Both the position numbers and the translations under genes were made by a program. Positions 17,548 through 26,073 of a stretch of DNA of 64,000 bases are shown here, piece by piece. The stretch lies in assembly GCA_964405465.1 (NCBI GenBank), contig CAYONZ010000003.1, positions 80,607 to 144,606 on the forward strand. The letters are read 5' to 3'. Source of the stretch: CAYONZ01 sp964405465 (GTDB lineage Bacteria; Bdellovibrionota; Bdellovibrionia; Bdellovibrionales; JAMPXM01). Each line of letters opens with the position of its first letter. Position 1 is the stretch's first letter. The notes below the pieces were generated by a model that was not told the DNA's origin, did not search any database, and saw only the letters and a program-made list of their open reading frames with translations.

Positions 17548-18768
17548 ATGAAACCAGTGAATCAAAAAAAATCTGTTTTCTCGGCGCACCCTCCCTTGGC
17601 GACAGCTTCAGGATTCTCAAAGGCAGGCTTGGCAGCTCGTAGTGCCAGGATTGCTGTTGTCGTGAGTCTGCTTCTCTCCGGTTTTCCGTTAAGTGCAAAT
17701 GCTGAAACTGGAGGTGGCGGCGGAGTTAGTCCCACCCCGGTGAAAGCCCCGGCCACATCAGTTGTACAGAGCGAAAAACAAAAAGAAGCTGCGGCACGTG
17801 CTGCCGAAGCGGCGGCGGCCGCTGCTGCCAAGAAGAAGCAATTCAATGAAACCATGGACGCTTATCAAAGCTCGGTAGACAAATTGACAGCGCAGTACCA
17901 TGAGCTTCAAGGCAAATATGACCACTGCCGAGATGATTATGCTAGTAAACTCAGATTCGTTCAGCGCTGTACTGCACTCACGATGGGGATGTGTGCTCCG
18001 TTTTTTCTGGCTCTCAGATGGTATCGCAGTAAGCATCCATGCAATCAATTCTCTGACGGGGCCGACCAGGTCTATAAAGCTCTGACTGAGCTCAAGGGGT
18101 CACGACCGGATTTCGATTTTGCTTCGGACTTCCCGAGTATGGCAGACCTTGATAACACTCCAATCCCTGAAATTCCGGTTGAAGACACTTGTCCGGCGGG
18201 CACGACTTGCACCGGTGTAGCCGGTCCAACAGGCCCAACTGGTGAGGGCACCGGCGGCGCAGGTCACACCTTGCCCAACGGCCCCAATCCAGGTGCCGGT
18301 GGGGACGGAGGCAACTCGATCAAACCGTCGGCCTTTGGGTCTCGAGGATACGGCGCAGGTGGATCCGCGGGTGGCTCCGGCGGAGGCCTAGGAGCGGGAG
18401 GAGGCGCAGGCCTCGGTTCGGGCTTTGGAAACTCAATGACGGGCAACGGAGCTGACCCTGCGGCAACAACTCCACTTGTGGGCGCAGCGGCTGCCAAAGG
18501 CAAAGATCTGTCATTCGGCGGCGGAGGAGGCTCAATCGGTGGCGGCGGTCGTGGTGGCGGCATCGGCGGGGACGGAGGCGCTGGATTTGATCCAAATTAT
18601 GGTGCGGGTGGCGCAGGCGGAAAGCGTGCTCCAGCTTCTGTCGCAGGGCTGTCTAAAAAACTTAAATCAGGAGAGTCGATAGGCGTACAGGGAGACAATA
18701 TTTTTCAAATGATCACAAGAACTTACCAAGAAAAAACCAAACAAAATTCATTTAATACCAGTCCCTAA
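17548..18768 (+). CDS. Exported Gly-rich protein with shared C-terminal tail motif
   Basis: 406 residues from the ATG at 17548, which has GAGGA 5 nt upstream; the in-frame GTG at 17536 overlaps that site and is rejected. The long N-terminus (about 1-53) ends in a hydrophobic helix and SANA-ET, a signal peptide with an extended n-region. An Ala/Lys helix and coiled coil (about 75-125), a Cys-rich helical segment (CRDDYASKLRFVQRC, then HPCNQF), a Pro/Gly linker and about 130 residues of Gly-rich repeats follow. The tail QGDNIFQMITRTYQEK (381-396) aligns residue by residue with the tail of the upstream protein. The gene starts 8 nt after the upstream stop, so the two form an operon. Confidence 0.82.
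   Translation: MKPVNQKKSVFSAHPPLATASGFSKAGLAARSARIAVVVSLLLSGFPLSANAETGGGGGVSPTPVKAPATSVVQSEKQKEAAARAAEAAAAAAAKKKQFNETMDAYQSSVDKLTAQYHELQGKYDHCRDDYASKLRFVQRCTALTMGMCAPFFLALRWYRSKHPCNQFSDGADQVYKALTELKGSRPDFDFASDFPSMADLDNTPIPEIPVEDTCPAGTTCTGVAGPTGPTGEGTGGAGHTLPNGPNPGAGGDGGNSIKPSAFGSRGYGAGGSAGGSGGGLGAGGGAGLGSGFGNSMTGNGADPAATTPLVGAAAAKGKDLSFGGGGGSIGGGGRGGGIGGDGGAGFDPNYGAGGAGGKRAPASVAGLSKKLKSGESIGVQGDNIFQMITRTYQEKTKQNSFNTSP
18301..18310 (+). repeat. GGGGACGGAG copy
   Basis: Exact 10-mer in the Gly-rich part of the exported protein gene, read as GGDGG. Confidence 0.6.
18568..18577 (+). repeat. GGGGACGGAG copy
   Basis: Exact 10-mer in the second Gly-rich stretch, read as GGDGG and followed by GC as in the copies at 18301 and 28478. 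Confidence 0.6.
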
Positions 18769-18772
18769 TTTT

Positions 18773-18801
18773 GGGGACGGAGCCACCGATGCCGGTGGCT
18801 C
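18773..18801 (+). repeat. Intergenic GGGGACGGAG copy fused to a hairpin
   Basis: The exact 10-mer (18773-18782) runs into a hairpin: GAGCCACCG (18780-18788), loop ATGC, CGGTGGCTC (18793-18801). It begins 4 nt after the stop of the Gly-rich protein gene and ends 33 nt before the 3' end of the opposing murU-like gene. The layout, a short conserved head followed by a small stem-loop, is like REP elements. It could also act as a terminator, though no T-tract follows. Confidence 0.7.
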
Positions 18802-18833
18802 TTCCAAAAGAGCTCACGGGCAAGAACCAAAAA

Positions 18834-19982
18834 CTACTTTGGCATCACAATTCGATCTACGACCACGGCACCGGACGCGATGTTTGCGCCTGGCATGAGA
18901 ATCACATTTTTAATTCGAGCACCAGGACCAACAAAACTGTTCGGCCCCAATACGCACTCTCCTCCGACAACTACACCATCACAGATTTCGGCCGCATTAC
19001 CGACTACCACAGCGGCATTTTCGTTAAATTGAGCGGATGCCGAAATGCGGGCTCCGTCCCCTCGAAATAGTCTTTTAATTGGTTGATTTTGCGGGGTATT
19101 TTGAAGTGCAGCCACCACCAAATCCGCCCCAGAATCGCCTGCCAAACCCCCGAGCTCCGTCCCCTTAGGTTTCCCTGCAATCGGGTGTTTATCCACACTC
19201 CAATGCCGACGAAATACTGCGCTCAACGCCGGGTGCGGTGGCCACACAAACTGCTGCAAACACACCCGCGAAGCATGCAAAAAATCAGTCGGATTTCCAG
19301 TTTCAAACCAATCCAACTCCTCTTCGAACGCCAAAACTTTTTCCCCATTCCGAATTCCGGCCATCACCCCATCATACAAAATATTACTCTCGCCATCAGG
19401 TAGGTAACGAAATATCCGCGAACTCAAACACATCACACCAACATAGTGCAAACCCACCGAGACTCCGTCCCCCAAAGCACCGTCCCCAGCCGGAGGACAT
19501 TTTCCGAAGCCAAGAACCCGATGCTCCCCATCACACCAAACCCCACCAAATTTGGCTCCGACCTCATGATGTCGCATAACCAAAAGTGTTGCCAAAGCAC
19601 CAGTCTCCCGATGCCTCTCCACCAACCGAGACAGACATCGTGACTGACGTGGCAAAATGACCTCGTCACCATTCGCAAGCAAAAAATTTTCTTCACCTTC
19701 AAGCCACTCCCGCGCCTTCCAAACAGCTCCTCCGCTTCCCAAAATTTGTGCTGCCTCATTTGAAATTTGCACAGAGTTATCCACAATCCGACAGAGTTCC
19801 ACGATTTGCTCAGGCAGATGATGAATATTCACCACCACTTCCGTCAAACCCACCTCACGCATCAATTCATAGCTATAAAAAAACAATGGAACATTTAAAA
19901 ATGGAATCGCTGGCTTCGGCCACCTATCAGTCAATGGTCTCAGACGCGTGCCCAATCCCGCAGCCAAAATCATGGCCTTCAT
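18834..19982 (-). CDS. murU: MurU-like nucleotidyltransferase with left-handed beta-helix C-terminus
   Basis: 382 residues. The N-terminal nucleotidyltransferase domain (about 1-230) starts MKAMILAAGLGTRLRPLT, with KPAIPFLN and LLANGDEVI. In Pseudomonas MurU makes UDP-MurNAc from MurNAc-1-phosphate. The start overlaps the amgK stop as ATGA, the known partner gene order. MurU is normally near 225 residues; this one adds about 100 C-terminal residues with hexapeptide-like repeats (AVVVGNAAEICDGVVVG), as in sugar-nucleotide synthases. Three exact GGGGACGGAG copies lie in the gene, in two frames. A GDP-mannose or glucose-1-P specificity cannot be excluded, but the amgK context favours MurNAc-1-P. 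Confidence 0.82.
   Translation of the reverse strand: MKAMILAAGLGTRLRPLTDRWPKPAIPFLNVPLFFYSYELMREVGLTEVVVNIHHLPEQIVELCRIVDNSVQISNEAAQILGSGGAVWKAREWLEGEENFLLANGDEVILPRQSRCLSRLVERHRETGALATLLVMRHHEVGAKFGGVWCDGEHRVLGFGKCPPAGDGALGDGVSVGLHYVGVMCLSSRIFRYLPDGESNILYDGVMAGIRNGEKVLAFEEELDWFETGNPTDFLHASRVCLQQFVWPPHPALSAVFRRHWSVDKHPIAGKPKGTELGGLAGDSGADLVVAALQNTPQNQPIKRLFRGDGARISASAQFNENAAVVVGNAAEICDGVVVGGECVLGPNSFVGPGARIKNVILMPGANIASGAVVVDRIVMPK
19052..19061 (-). repeat. GGGGACGGAG copy
   Basis: Exact 10-mer on the coding strand of the murU-like gene, read as RGDGA just before the beta-helix region. Confidence 0.7.
19155..19164 (-). repeat. GGGGACGGAG copy
   Basis: Exact 10-mer on the coding strand of the murU-like gene, extended to GGGGACGGAGCTCG as at 2043 and 11458, read as KGTELG in the linker between the two domains. 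Confidence 0.7.
19463..19472 (-). repeat. GGGGACGGAG copy
   Basis: Exact 10-mer on the coding strand of the murU-like gene, read as LGDGV; a near copy (GGGGACGGTG) precedes it in the coding sense at about 19478-19487, giving GDGALGDGV. Confidence 0.7.
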
Positions 19983-21013
19983 AGGTCATCAAACTTTCGA
20001 TCATAGATACCGTAATCAGAAAGTACCGCATTGAATTCCGCAAACTCAGAGAATTTCTCAAGACTCTTTTTCACCGTCTGCAAAGTTTGATGAATGTACT
20101 TCAAATACCTTGTGTCTTGCCGCAAGCAATAAAAACTCGAAAAACTTCCGCAGGCTTTAAAACACCTTTGCACGGTTTGCATTTCAAAAATGTGATTGAA
20201 CTTTTCACGAGACACATCCATCAAATGACCAACCGACTTAAACTCCGATCGGCGCTCAAGATAATATCCCAACAAAGCCTCGCACATTTGTTCATCCAAA
20301 TTCACATAAGAATCCCGCAGCAGACTGACCAAATCATACTGAACTGCGCCCATGCGTGCATCCTGAAAATCAATTACCCTTAGCTTACCGAGCTTCAGCA
20401 TCACGTTGCGAGAGTGGTAATCTCGATGAGCAATAAACTTTGTTTCTGCATCTAGCGTCTGGCAAATTTTAAGAAATACACGATCCAATGCCTTCGCTTC
20501 AACACTAGTCAACTTCACCTGAGAAAGACCCACAATTAGGTGATCGCGACCATAATTCATTTCCCACAAAAGTTTTTCTGTATCAAATGCGATTCCAAAC
20601 GCCACGCAGTCCGAACGATCAAACGTTGCCGGGTAGTGTATTTTGATTAACTCATCAACGGCTTGTTTATAATAGGGAAGCACCAACTGTTGATTTTGAC
20701 TCTCCCAAAATTTTCTCTCTAGGGTTAAATCACCCAAATCCTCGAGCAACACTAATCCTCGGGCCGGATCTTTAGCAATCACCTGAGGAACACGCACATC
20801 ATGCTTGGCAAAATGATCGCGCACATTCAAAAACGGATATCGACCATTGTCTTCAAACGGGTCCCAGGCCATCAACACCCAAGTTTCATCGCCCGCAATC
20901 GCGCGAAAATATTTTCTATTTGAAGCATCACCGGCAAGTGGATGAATCGTCACATCTTTTAACTTCAGACTCGCTCGCACAAACTCTGAATATATTGGCA
21001 AACTTTCGACCAT
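19979..21013 (-). CDS. amgK: MurNAc/GlcNAc anomeric kinase (AmgK-type phosphotransferase)
   Basis: 344 residues of the aminoglycoside-phosphotransferase/choline kinase fold. The catalytic loop is HRDYHSRNVML (about 193-203) and the metal Asp is in IDFQDARMGAVQYDLVSLL, the pattern characteristic of AmgK. The N-terminus LAGDASNRKYFRA is also AmgK-like. The known reaction is ATP-dependent 1-phosphorylation of N-acetylmuramate or N-acetylglucosamine in the cytoplasm. GGGAG precedes the ATG by 7 nt. It is co-translated with the murU-like gene; nagZ lies 1.9 kb away, so three steps of peptidoglycan sugar recycling sit in one region. Confidence 0.88.
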   Translation of the reverse strand: MVESLPIYSEFVRASLKLKDVTIHPLAGDASNRKYFRAIAGDETWVLMAWDPFEDNGRYPFLNVRDHFAKHDVRVPQVIAKDPARGLVLLEDLGDLTLERKFWESQNQQLVLPYYKQAVDELIKIHYPATFDRSDCVAFGIAFDTEKLLWEMNYGRDHLIVGLSQVKLTSVEAKALDRVFLKICQTLDAETKFIAHRDYHSRNVMLKLGKLRVIDFQDARMGAVQYDLVSLLRDSYVNLDEQMCEALLGYYLERRSEFKSVGHLMDVSREKFNHIFEMQTVQRCFKACGSFSSFYCLRQDTRYLKYIHQTLQTVKKSLEKFSEFAEFNAVLSDYGIYDRKFDDL

Positions 21014-21157
21014 GACTCAACTCCCTCAGTTCGATGCAATGACTGTGTCTCGAAAAACACACTCTCGGCCTGAAGTTTTCATGCTCGCAAAAATAATCGC
21101 GAAAGGCAAATCACCTACGCCTTAGGTCCTGATCGTGACGCGCGAATCTCGACGCCT

Positions 21158-22150
21158 TCAATGGACATAACTTAAGTCACGCTTTGAACGAAATTTTTCA
21201 AAATCAATGGTCGCAGCCAACGGTCTCTGCGGAGAGTCCTCATTCATCAACCTTAGAGCCGCAGACACCAATGCCGACGTACTCTCACCCTTTGATCTCA
21301 TCTCGAGACTCTTCACACGAATTTTCGCCAAAAGATTTTGACTCAAGCGACCCTCATCACACAACTTTTCAGGACTAACACTGGTCGACGCAATTATTTG
21401 CGTCGAATCTGCCTGAACAGGAGAAGCCAAAAACCGTGCAATTACATTTTGTTGCCCAAGCGAGAGCTCCTCAATATTTGGAATGAAAACTGTCATCATT
21501 CCTAACTCAGATAAGTTCTCAGGTGCTGCAAACACATCAGCGCTCAAGTCTCGTGAACTCACAAATGCAATTCGATTCGAGAGATGATGAATCTCAAGCG
21601 CCAGCCTTTGAACTGGAAATTCCGAATCACAATGTATCAACATTGGTTCAAGACAGATTGGATCGATCTTCTCATCGCTTTCCACATCGAACAACGTATC
21701 CATCCATGAGTCCAACTGTAAAACTTCAGATTTTCGTGGAGCCTCTGTCATTGAAATTACATTCGGAGAAGAAATCTGTTTTTCTAACACAGACTCAATA
21801 CTCCTCAGGTCCCGGGCCCTGCTTTGCAATTCGCTAAGATCATTCAAAACAAATCCAAGTAAGTCCGAAACTTTTGTAACCGTATCCAATACATCGACAT
21901 CATTTTCTTGGATTCCAGTCACGATCGCCAAGCCCTCAATTTCACCCCGCCGACAAACTGGAAAGCCAAATTGTTTGGTACTTTGATTCACCAGATAGGC
22001 CGGATAGGTCCGATTCGACTCAGAGAATACCGTAATATCAGCAATGCGCCAGTCAGTTGACCCACGCAAATCTTCAATTTCAGCAAATTCAAAACTGATT
22101 TTGAACATTCCCCCTAAGACTCTATTCAGACGCTCAACGATTGTCTCCAT
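21158..22150 (-). CDS. Degenerate sigma-54-activator-like protein (no ATPase motifs)
   Basis: 330 residues from the ATG with GAGGGGA 6 nt upstream; an in-frame ATG 8 codons earlier is less likely. The first about 140 residues look like a sensor/GAF-like domain followed by a short coiled coil (SELQSRARDLRSIESVLEKQ). The second half follows the AAA+ domain of sigma-54 activators: MLIHCDSEFPVQRLALEIHH matches the Walker A region in spacing (normally GESGTGKE) but lacks the Gly-Lys; TVFIPNIEELSLGQQNVIARF matches the Walker B region (normally LFLDEIGEL) but lacks Asp-Glu; the GAFTGA loop is absent. A later EGRLSQNLLAKIRVKSLEM matches the sensor region. No DNA-binding HTH is seen at the C-terminus. 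It is probably a non-catalytic regulator. Confidence 0.7.
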   Translation of the reverse strand: METIVERLNRVLGGMFKISFEFAEIEDLRGSTDWRIADITVFSESNRTYPAYLVNQSTKQFGFPVCRRGEIEGLAIVTGIQENDVDVLDTVTKVSDLLGFVLNDLSELQSRARDLRSIESVLEKQISSPNVISMTEAPRKSEVLQLDSWMDTLFDVESDEKIDPICLEPMLIHCDSEFPVQRLALEIHHLSNRIAFVSSRDLSADVFAAPENLSELGMMTVFIPNIEELSLGQQNVIARFLASPVQADSTQIIASTSVSPEKLCDEGRLSQNLLAKIRVKSLEMRSKGESTSALVSAALRLMNEDSPQRPLAATIDFEKFRSKRDLSYVH

Positions 22151-22862
22151 ATTGCTTCCCCTCAATAAAGACATGTAAAAATACGTTGTGTCCCGAAGAA
22201 GAGACCCTCACCACTTCTCTCGACCACAAATTTGCTAACCCAATTCTCATCAAATTAGCAAAACTATGGCGGGACACAACTCACCCTCACAGATCTATTA
22301 GGCAATTCGCGTGCCGCACTTCCAGAAATTGAAGTTTTGCATTTTCAATTTGTTCATCGCCCTACAAAGTATTGATATTTCGAACCAAATTTTTACCCCT
22401 CGATATATTTGTAAACAAATCTGAAAATAGTTCATCGCGAATCCACAGCCAATTTGCGCGAAAAACAATAGCTATCAATTAGACACTTTAGAAAAAACAA
22501 CTGACTGAAATGTCTCCTCCGATATTTCGAACAATCAAATTGATCACTCACTTAAAAAACCTGACATCAAGACTGCTCAATAATTCATATAAAACACGAA
22601 AGCCCACTTCATTGTTGGGCAAGGGAGAGCAATAAAAATTCACGACTCGATCACAATCACCAGACTCGACCATAGTCGATGACAAAAAAATGCGCGCCCA
22701 AAATCAAAAACAATTTGCCATCCTAAGTTGCGCATTTTCTTTCGCCATGATGAAATTACTTAGGGCATTTTTCAGAGATCAAAATACCTGTGGCGAAAGC
22801 TTCACCTAAAACAAACCTCTGATCGGGCCTTTTTCTCTTTTAACTAATACTTCGAGGTCTTT
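22151..22862. other. Long AT-rich non-coding stretch between divergent genes
   Basis: About 710 bp between the pseudo-activator gene (minus) and nagZ (plus). I find no frame with coding character and no known RNA. On the minus strand a weak stem, GCCCA near 22616 pairing with TGGGC near 22604, followed by T-rich sequence, and a small TCGAC/GTCGA stem near 22680 could belong to an unrecognised small RNA, but the evidence is thin. Confidence 0.4.
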
Positions 22863-23978
22863 GTGCAACATCAGGTCGGACAGCAACTCATCATCGGCAT
22901 ATCAGGTCACTCGCTCCAAAAAGAGGAAACCGAGTTTATAATTAGAAACAATATCGGTGGAGTTGTGCTCTTCTCTAGAAACATTGCAAACCCTGAACAA
23001 GTGCGCAACCTTTGCGCAGAGATTCAATCCCTTAGATTTAAAATGCCAGATAAACAGCCTTTATTTATTGGAGTCGATCAAGAAGGTGGCAGAGTGGCAC
23101 GTCTCAAATCACCTTTCACGGTTTGGCCAGCAATGCAAAAAATAGGCGCTCTGGATTCTACTTCCGTTGCCTTTAAGGTCGGCAATGTCATTGGTACTGA
23201 GCTCAAAGCTGTAGGCATTAATTTAGATTTCGCTCCATGCGCTGACATTTTAACCAATCCAACAAACACAGCGATAGGCGATCGCTCCTTCGGCTCAGAT
23301 CCCGAAGTCGTCGCTCGAATTGCGTCTGCGATGGCAAGAGGATTTATCAAAGCCGATGTCATTCCGTGTATCAAACACTTTCCTGGCCATGGAAACACCA
23401 TTGTCGACAGTCACTTTGAACTTCCCATAGAAGAAAAATCTCTAGAAGAACTCGATGCTGTTGAACTGATACCCTTCAGAAAAGCGCTACGCACCAAACT
23501 CGACTTTTTGATGTTCGCACACATCAAGTATCCCAAAATTGATCCCGTGTGGCCTGCGACACTTTCTCCGAAATTTGTGGAGATTGCCAGGCAAAATCTC
23601 AAGTACCGAAATTTGATTATTACTGACGATCTCGACATGAAAGCTCTTACCAGCAACTACGACAAAAAGGCCATTGCCATTCAAGCCATTTCTGCCGGCG
23701 CCAATATTCTTCTTTATTGCAACGAACCTGAAAGCCCTAGACTAGCACTTGAGGGGTTGCACGAGGCCATCAGCTCCGGAAAAATCACCAAGCAAATAAT
23801 TGAACAAAATTATAAAAAAATTCTTGAAACCAAAAAAGAAAGAATCGCACAGCCGGAACCTCTTTCGGAACAGGAGATGAAGAACATAATTGGACACCCC
23901 GACCACCTGCGGCTCGCTCAAGCTATTTCTGATGGTCATGTCCCCGAAGAACTTGTCGGCAACAAAAATGAGAGCTAA
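22863..23978 (+). CDS. nagZ: Beta-N-acetylhexosaminidase NagZ
   Basis: 371 residues, glycoside hydrolase family 3. The signature KHFPGHGNTIVDSHFELP (about 171-188) carries the His of the mobile catalytic loop, and LIITDDLDMKAL (about 253) carries the nucleophile Asp. It splits GlcNAc from GlcNAc-anhydroMurNAc muropeptides. No signal peptide, which fits the cytoplasmic recycling enzyme. GTG start with GAGG about 6 nt upstream. Its products are the substrates for the nearby amgK-murU route. The TonB-receptor gene overlaps its 3' end. Confidence 0.93.
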   Translation: MQHQVGQQLIIGISGHSLQKEETEFIIRNNIGGVVLFSRNIANPEQVRNLCAEIQSLRFKMPDKQPLFIGVDQEGGRVARLKSPFTVWPAMQKIGALDSTSVAFKVGNVIGTELKAVGINLDFAPCADILTNPTNTAIGDRSFGSDPEVVARIASAMARGFIKADVIPCIKHFPGHGNTIVDSHFELPIEEKSLEELDAVELIPFRKALRTKLDFLMFAHIKYPKIDPVWPATLSPKFVEIARQNLKYRNLIITDDLDMKALTSNYDKKAIAIQAISAGANILLYCNEPESPRLALEGLHEAISSGKITKQIIEQNYKKILETKKERIAQPEPLSEQEMKNIIGHPDHLRLAQAISDGHVPEELVGNKNES

Positions 23979-25833
23979 ACAAGATTCTGTGAAACTACTA
24001 ATTACATCTCTCATTCTGCTTCCATTAACTTTGTTTGCTCAAGTCAGTGAACAACCCACTGTCATAATTGAAGCAACCCCTTTAAAATCATTTTCCCTTA
24101 ATTCTGGAGTTTGGGATTCTAAATCTTTTCAATATGACTCCTTAAATTCTGAGAACACCACTCTGGCAGATCGGCTGAGCGCTATCCCTGGGGTACACGC
24201 CCGTGAACAAGGGTCTGCGCTCATTTCAATTCGAGGCTCCTCCCAAGCCAACCGGGTACTTGGTATATACAATGATATTCCGTTGAATTTTGCTGACGGC
24301 TTTGGTGTTCCATCTCTGCTTTTGCCAGACGAAGTCGTTGGAGAAATGCGTGTTTTCAAGGGACCGGCTTCAGTATTTTTTGGTTCAGCAGCCATGGGTG
24401 GAGCTGTACATTATCGCACTCGAGTTTTTGAACGGCCAGCCATTCGCATCGAGGCCGCTGATAGCTCGATGGCGGTAGGAGAGCGGCAAGTTTTTGGAGT
24501 CATTCCATTCAGCGTAGGTGAAACTCCAGATAAAAAAATGATGGTTACAGTCTTTAACCAATTCGATCCTGGTTATTTTAAATTTGATTCTCCATCAAAA
24601 AATATTTCTGGTAGACGATTCCACAATGACAGCTACACACAAAGGTACACCGTGTGGGGTAAACAAAAGTATGGATCGTTAACTCTTCAAGAAGACGCAA
24701 TATTAGCACAAAAGATTTTTACGGCACCTGGTCCTGTCGATGCTATCTCGCCTTCTGAAAACAACACTTGGGTTGCGCTTGGTGCCGTAAATGCTCAAAC
24801 CGCAGTGTCTGATCGCGCCGAGATAAACGTACGCCTATCTTCAGCCTTTACCGAAACCATGTCTGATCCAGATACCGCATCCGAAGCCCGTTCCAACTCA
24901 AGTCGAAGTTCGGCTTCATTGAATCACAGGATTGAACTCAGCAACCAAACCGAGCTGCAGACTTTAATCGATTTTAATCATCAAGATTTCAAGGCAAGCT
25001 ATCTGAGCAACGATCGATACATCGACGACGAAGCTGAATTTGGACAAATTTTGATTTATTCTCCCAACTCAAAATTCACACTTCAACCAGGCTACCGCTG
25101 GCTTGCAAAACACTCAGCCTTTGTAACTTCACTCATGGCACGACAGGAAAATGGTGGAATAAAAAAATGGGCAAGTGTCTCGCAGGGAATGCGGCCAGCC
25201 TCGCTTTCAGATAAATACGCACAAACCAGTTATTATCGAGGCAATGCAACTCTCAACCCCGAACAGTCAATTCAATATGAGATTGGCTACAGTCTCGATT
25301 CCGATCCAAAAGGTTATGAAGAAACTCAAGTCCTCGCAGAAGCAAGTGCTTTCTACACAAAATTTGAAGAGTTATTTTCAAACCAATCAATTTCTCCAGG
25401 ACTAAACACGAAAATCAACTCTGGCTTGGCACAAAGTTACGGTTGTGATTTTTCGGTTGGCTATCGATATCACGTCACCACAATAGGCTTTGCCTACGCA
25501 AAAACTTATGGTGAAACTCTCAATTTGCATCAACCACTCACCCTAACGCCCGAAGATCAGGTGATTGTGACAGTGGCCCAACAATTGGGTCCCATAGTGA
25601 TCGAAGCAAAAGAAACGCTTTGGAGAAAATTTTTTGATCGCGATTATATTTCAAACTCAATTGTTCAACTCAAAGACTGGAACACCTTTGATCTCAATCT
25701 CCGAACCTCTGGTTTTATGAACTGGGAGATCAAAACTGGTGTGCTTAATGTTTTCAATACACCTAAAGAACTTTCTATTGGATATCCAGATCCTCAGAGA
25801 AAATTCTACGCCTCAGTACTTCGTTACTTCTAA
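23968..25833 (+). CDS. TonB-dependent outer-membrane receptor
   Basis: 621 residues from the ATG at 23968. Signal peptide about 1-25 (LLPLTLFA-QV). The plug domain shows LADRLSAIPGVHAREQGSAL, ISIRGSSQANRVLGIYNDIP and MRVFKGPASVFFGSAAMGGA. The rest is a beta-barrel ending RKFYASVLRYF with the usual C-terminal Phe. It overlaps the end of nagZ by 11 nt, suggesting co-transcription, so a ligand related to peptidoglycan sugars is a possibility worth testing; siderophore or cobalamin uptake is the default alternative. A TonB-like gene follows 240 bp later. Confidence 0.9.
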   Translation: MRAKQDSVKLLITSLILLPLTLFAQVSEQPTVIIEATPLKSFSLNSGVWDSKSFQYDSLNSENTTLADRLSAIPGVHAREQGSALISIRGSSQANRVLGIYNDIPLNFADGFGVPSLLLPDEVVGEMRVFKGPASVFFGSAAMGGAVHYRTRVFERPAIRIEAADSSMAVGERQVFGVIPFSVGETPDKKMMVTVFNQFDPGYFKFDSPSKNISGRRFHNDSYTQRYTVWGKQKYGSLTLQEDAILAQKIFTAPGPVDAISPSENNTWVALGAVNAQTAVSDRAEINVRLSSAFTETMSDPDTASEARSNSSRSSASLNHRIELSNQTELQTLIDFNHQDFKASYLSNDRYIDDEAEFGQILIYSPNSKFTLQPGYRWLAKHSAFVTSLMARQENGGIKKWASVSQGMRPASLSDKYAQTSYYRGNATLNPEQSIQYEIGYSLDSDPKGYEETQVLAEASAFYTKFEELFSNQSISPGLNTKINSGLAQSYGCDFSVGYRYHVTTIGFAYAKTYGETLNLHQPLTLTPEDQVIVTVAQQLGPIVIEAKETLWRKFFDRDYISNSIVQLKDWNTFDLNLRTSGFMNWEIKTGVLNVFNTPKELSIGYPDPQRKFYASVLRYF

Positions 25834-26073
25834 AAGCAAAGATATGCTCCCCGAGAGAGTCGGGCGGGCGCCCAGCCGTCAGTGAGACTACCTTCAGTGT
25901 TTATTTAATTTTAATTCAAGCATTCGGCTCTAAACCAACCTGTCTAGGATATTGACGAATCTCCCATGTTTACATGGCGTTGAGCTTTTTCATTCAGTCC
26001 ACCCACCGCTATGGTAAAATCACCGGCGCCTTTGGTAAAGGGCCAATACCAAAAGATGGCAAGGGGAGAGAGT

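Noticed and set aside
18300..18620. Gly-rich coding repeats as the sole cause of the GGGGACGGAG excess
   Set aside because: Would explain the GDG copies there, but not the copies in other frames, on non-coding strands, in the intergenic hairpin or in the 2043-2078 palindrome.
22580..22640. Possible small-RNA terminator on the minus strand
   Set aside because: The stem is only five to six pairs and nothing upstream looks like a defined RNA.
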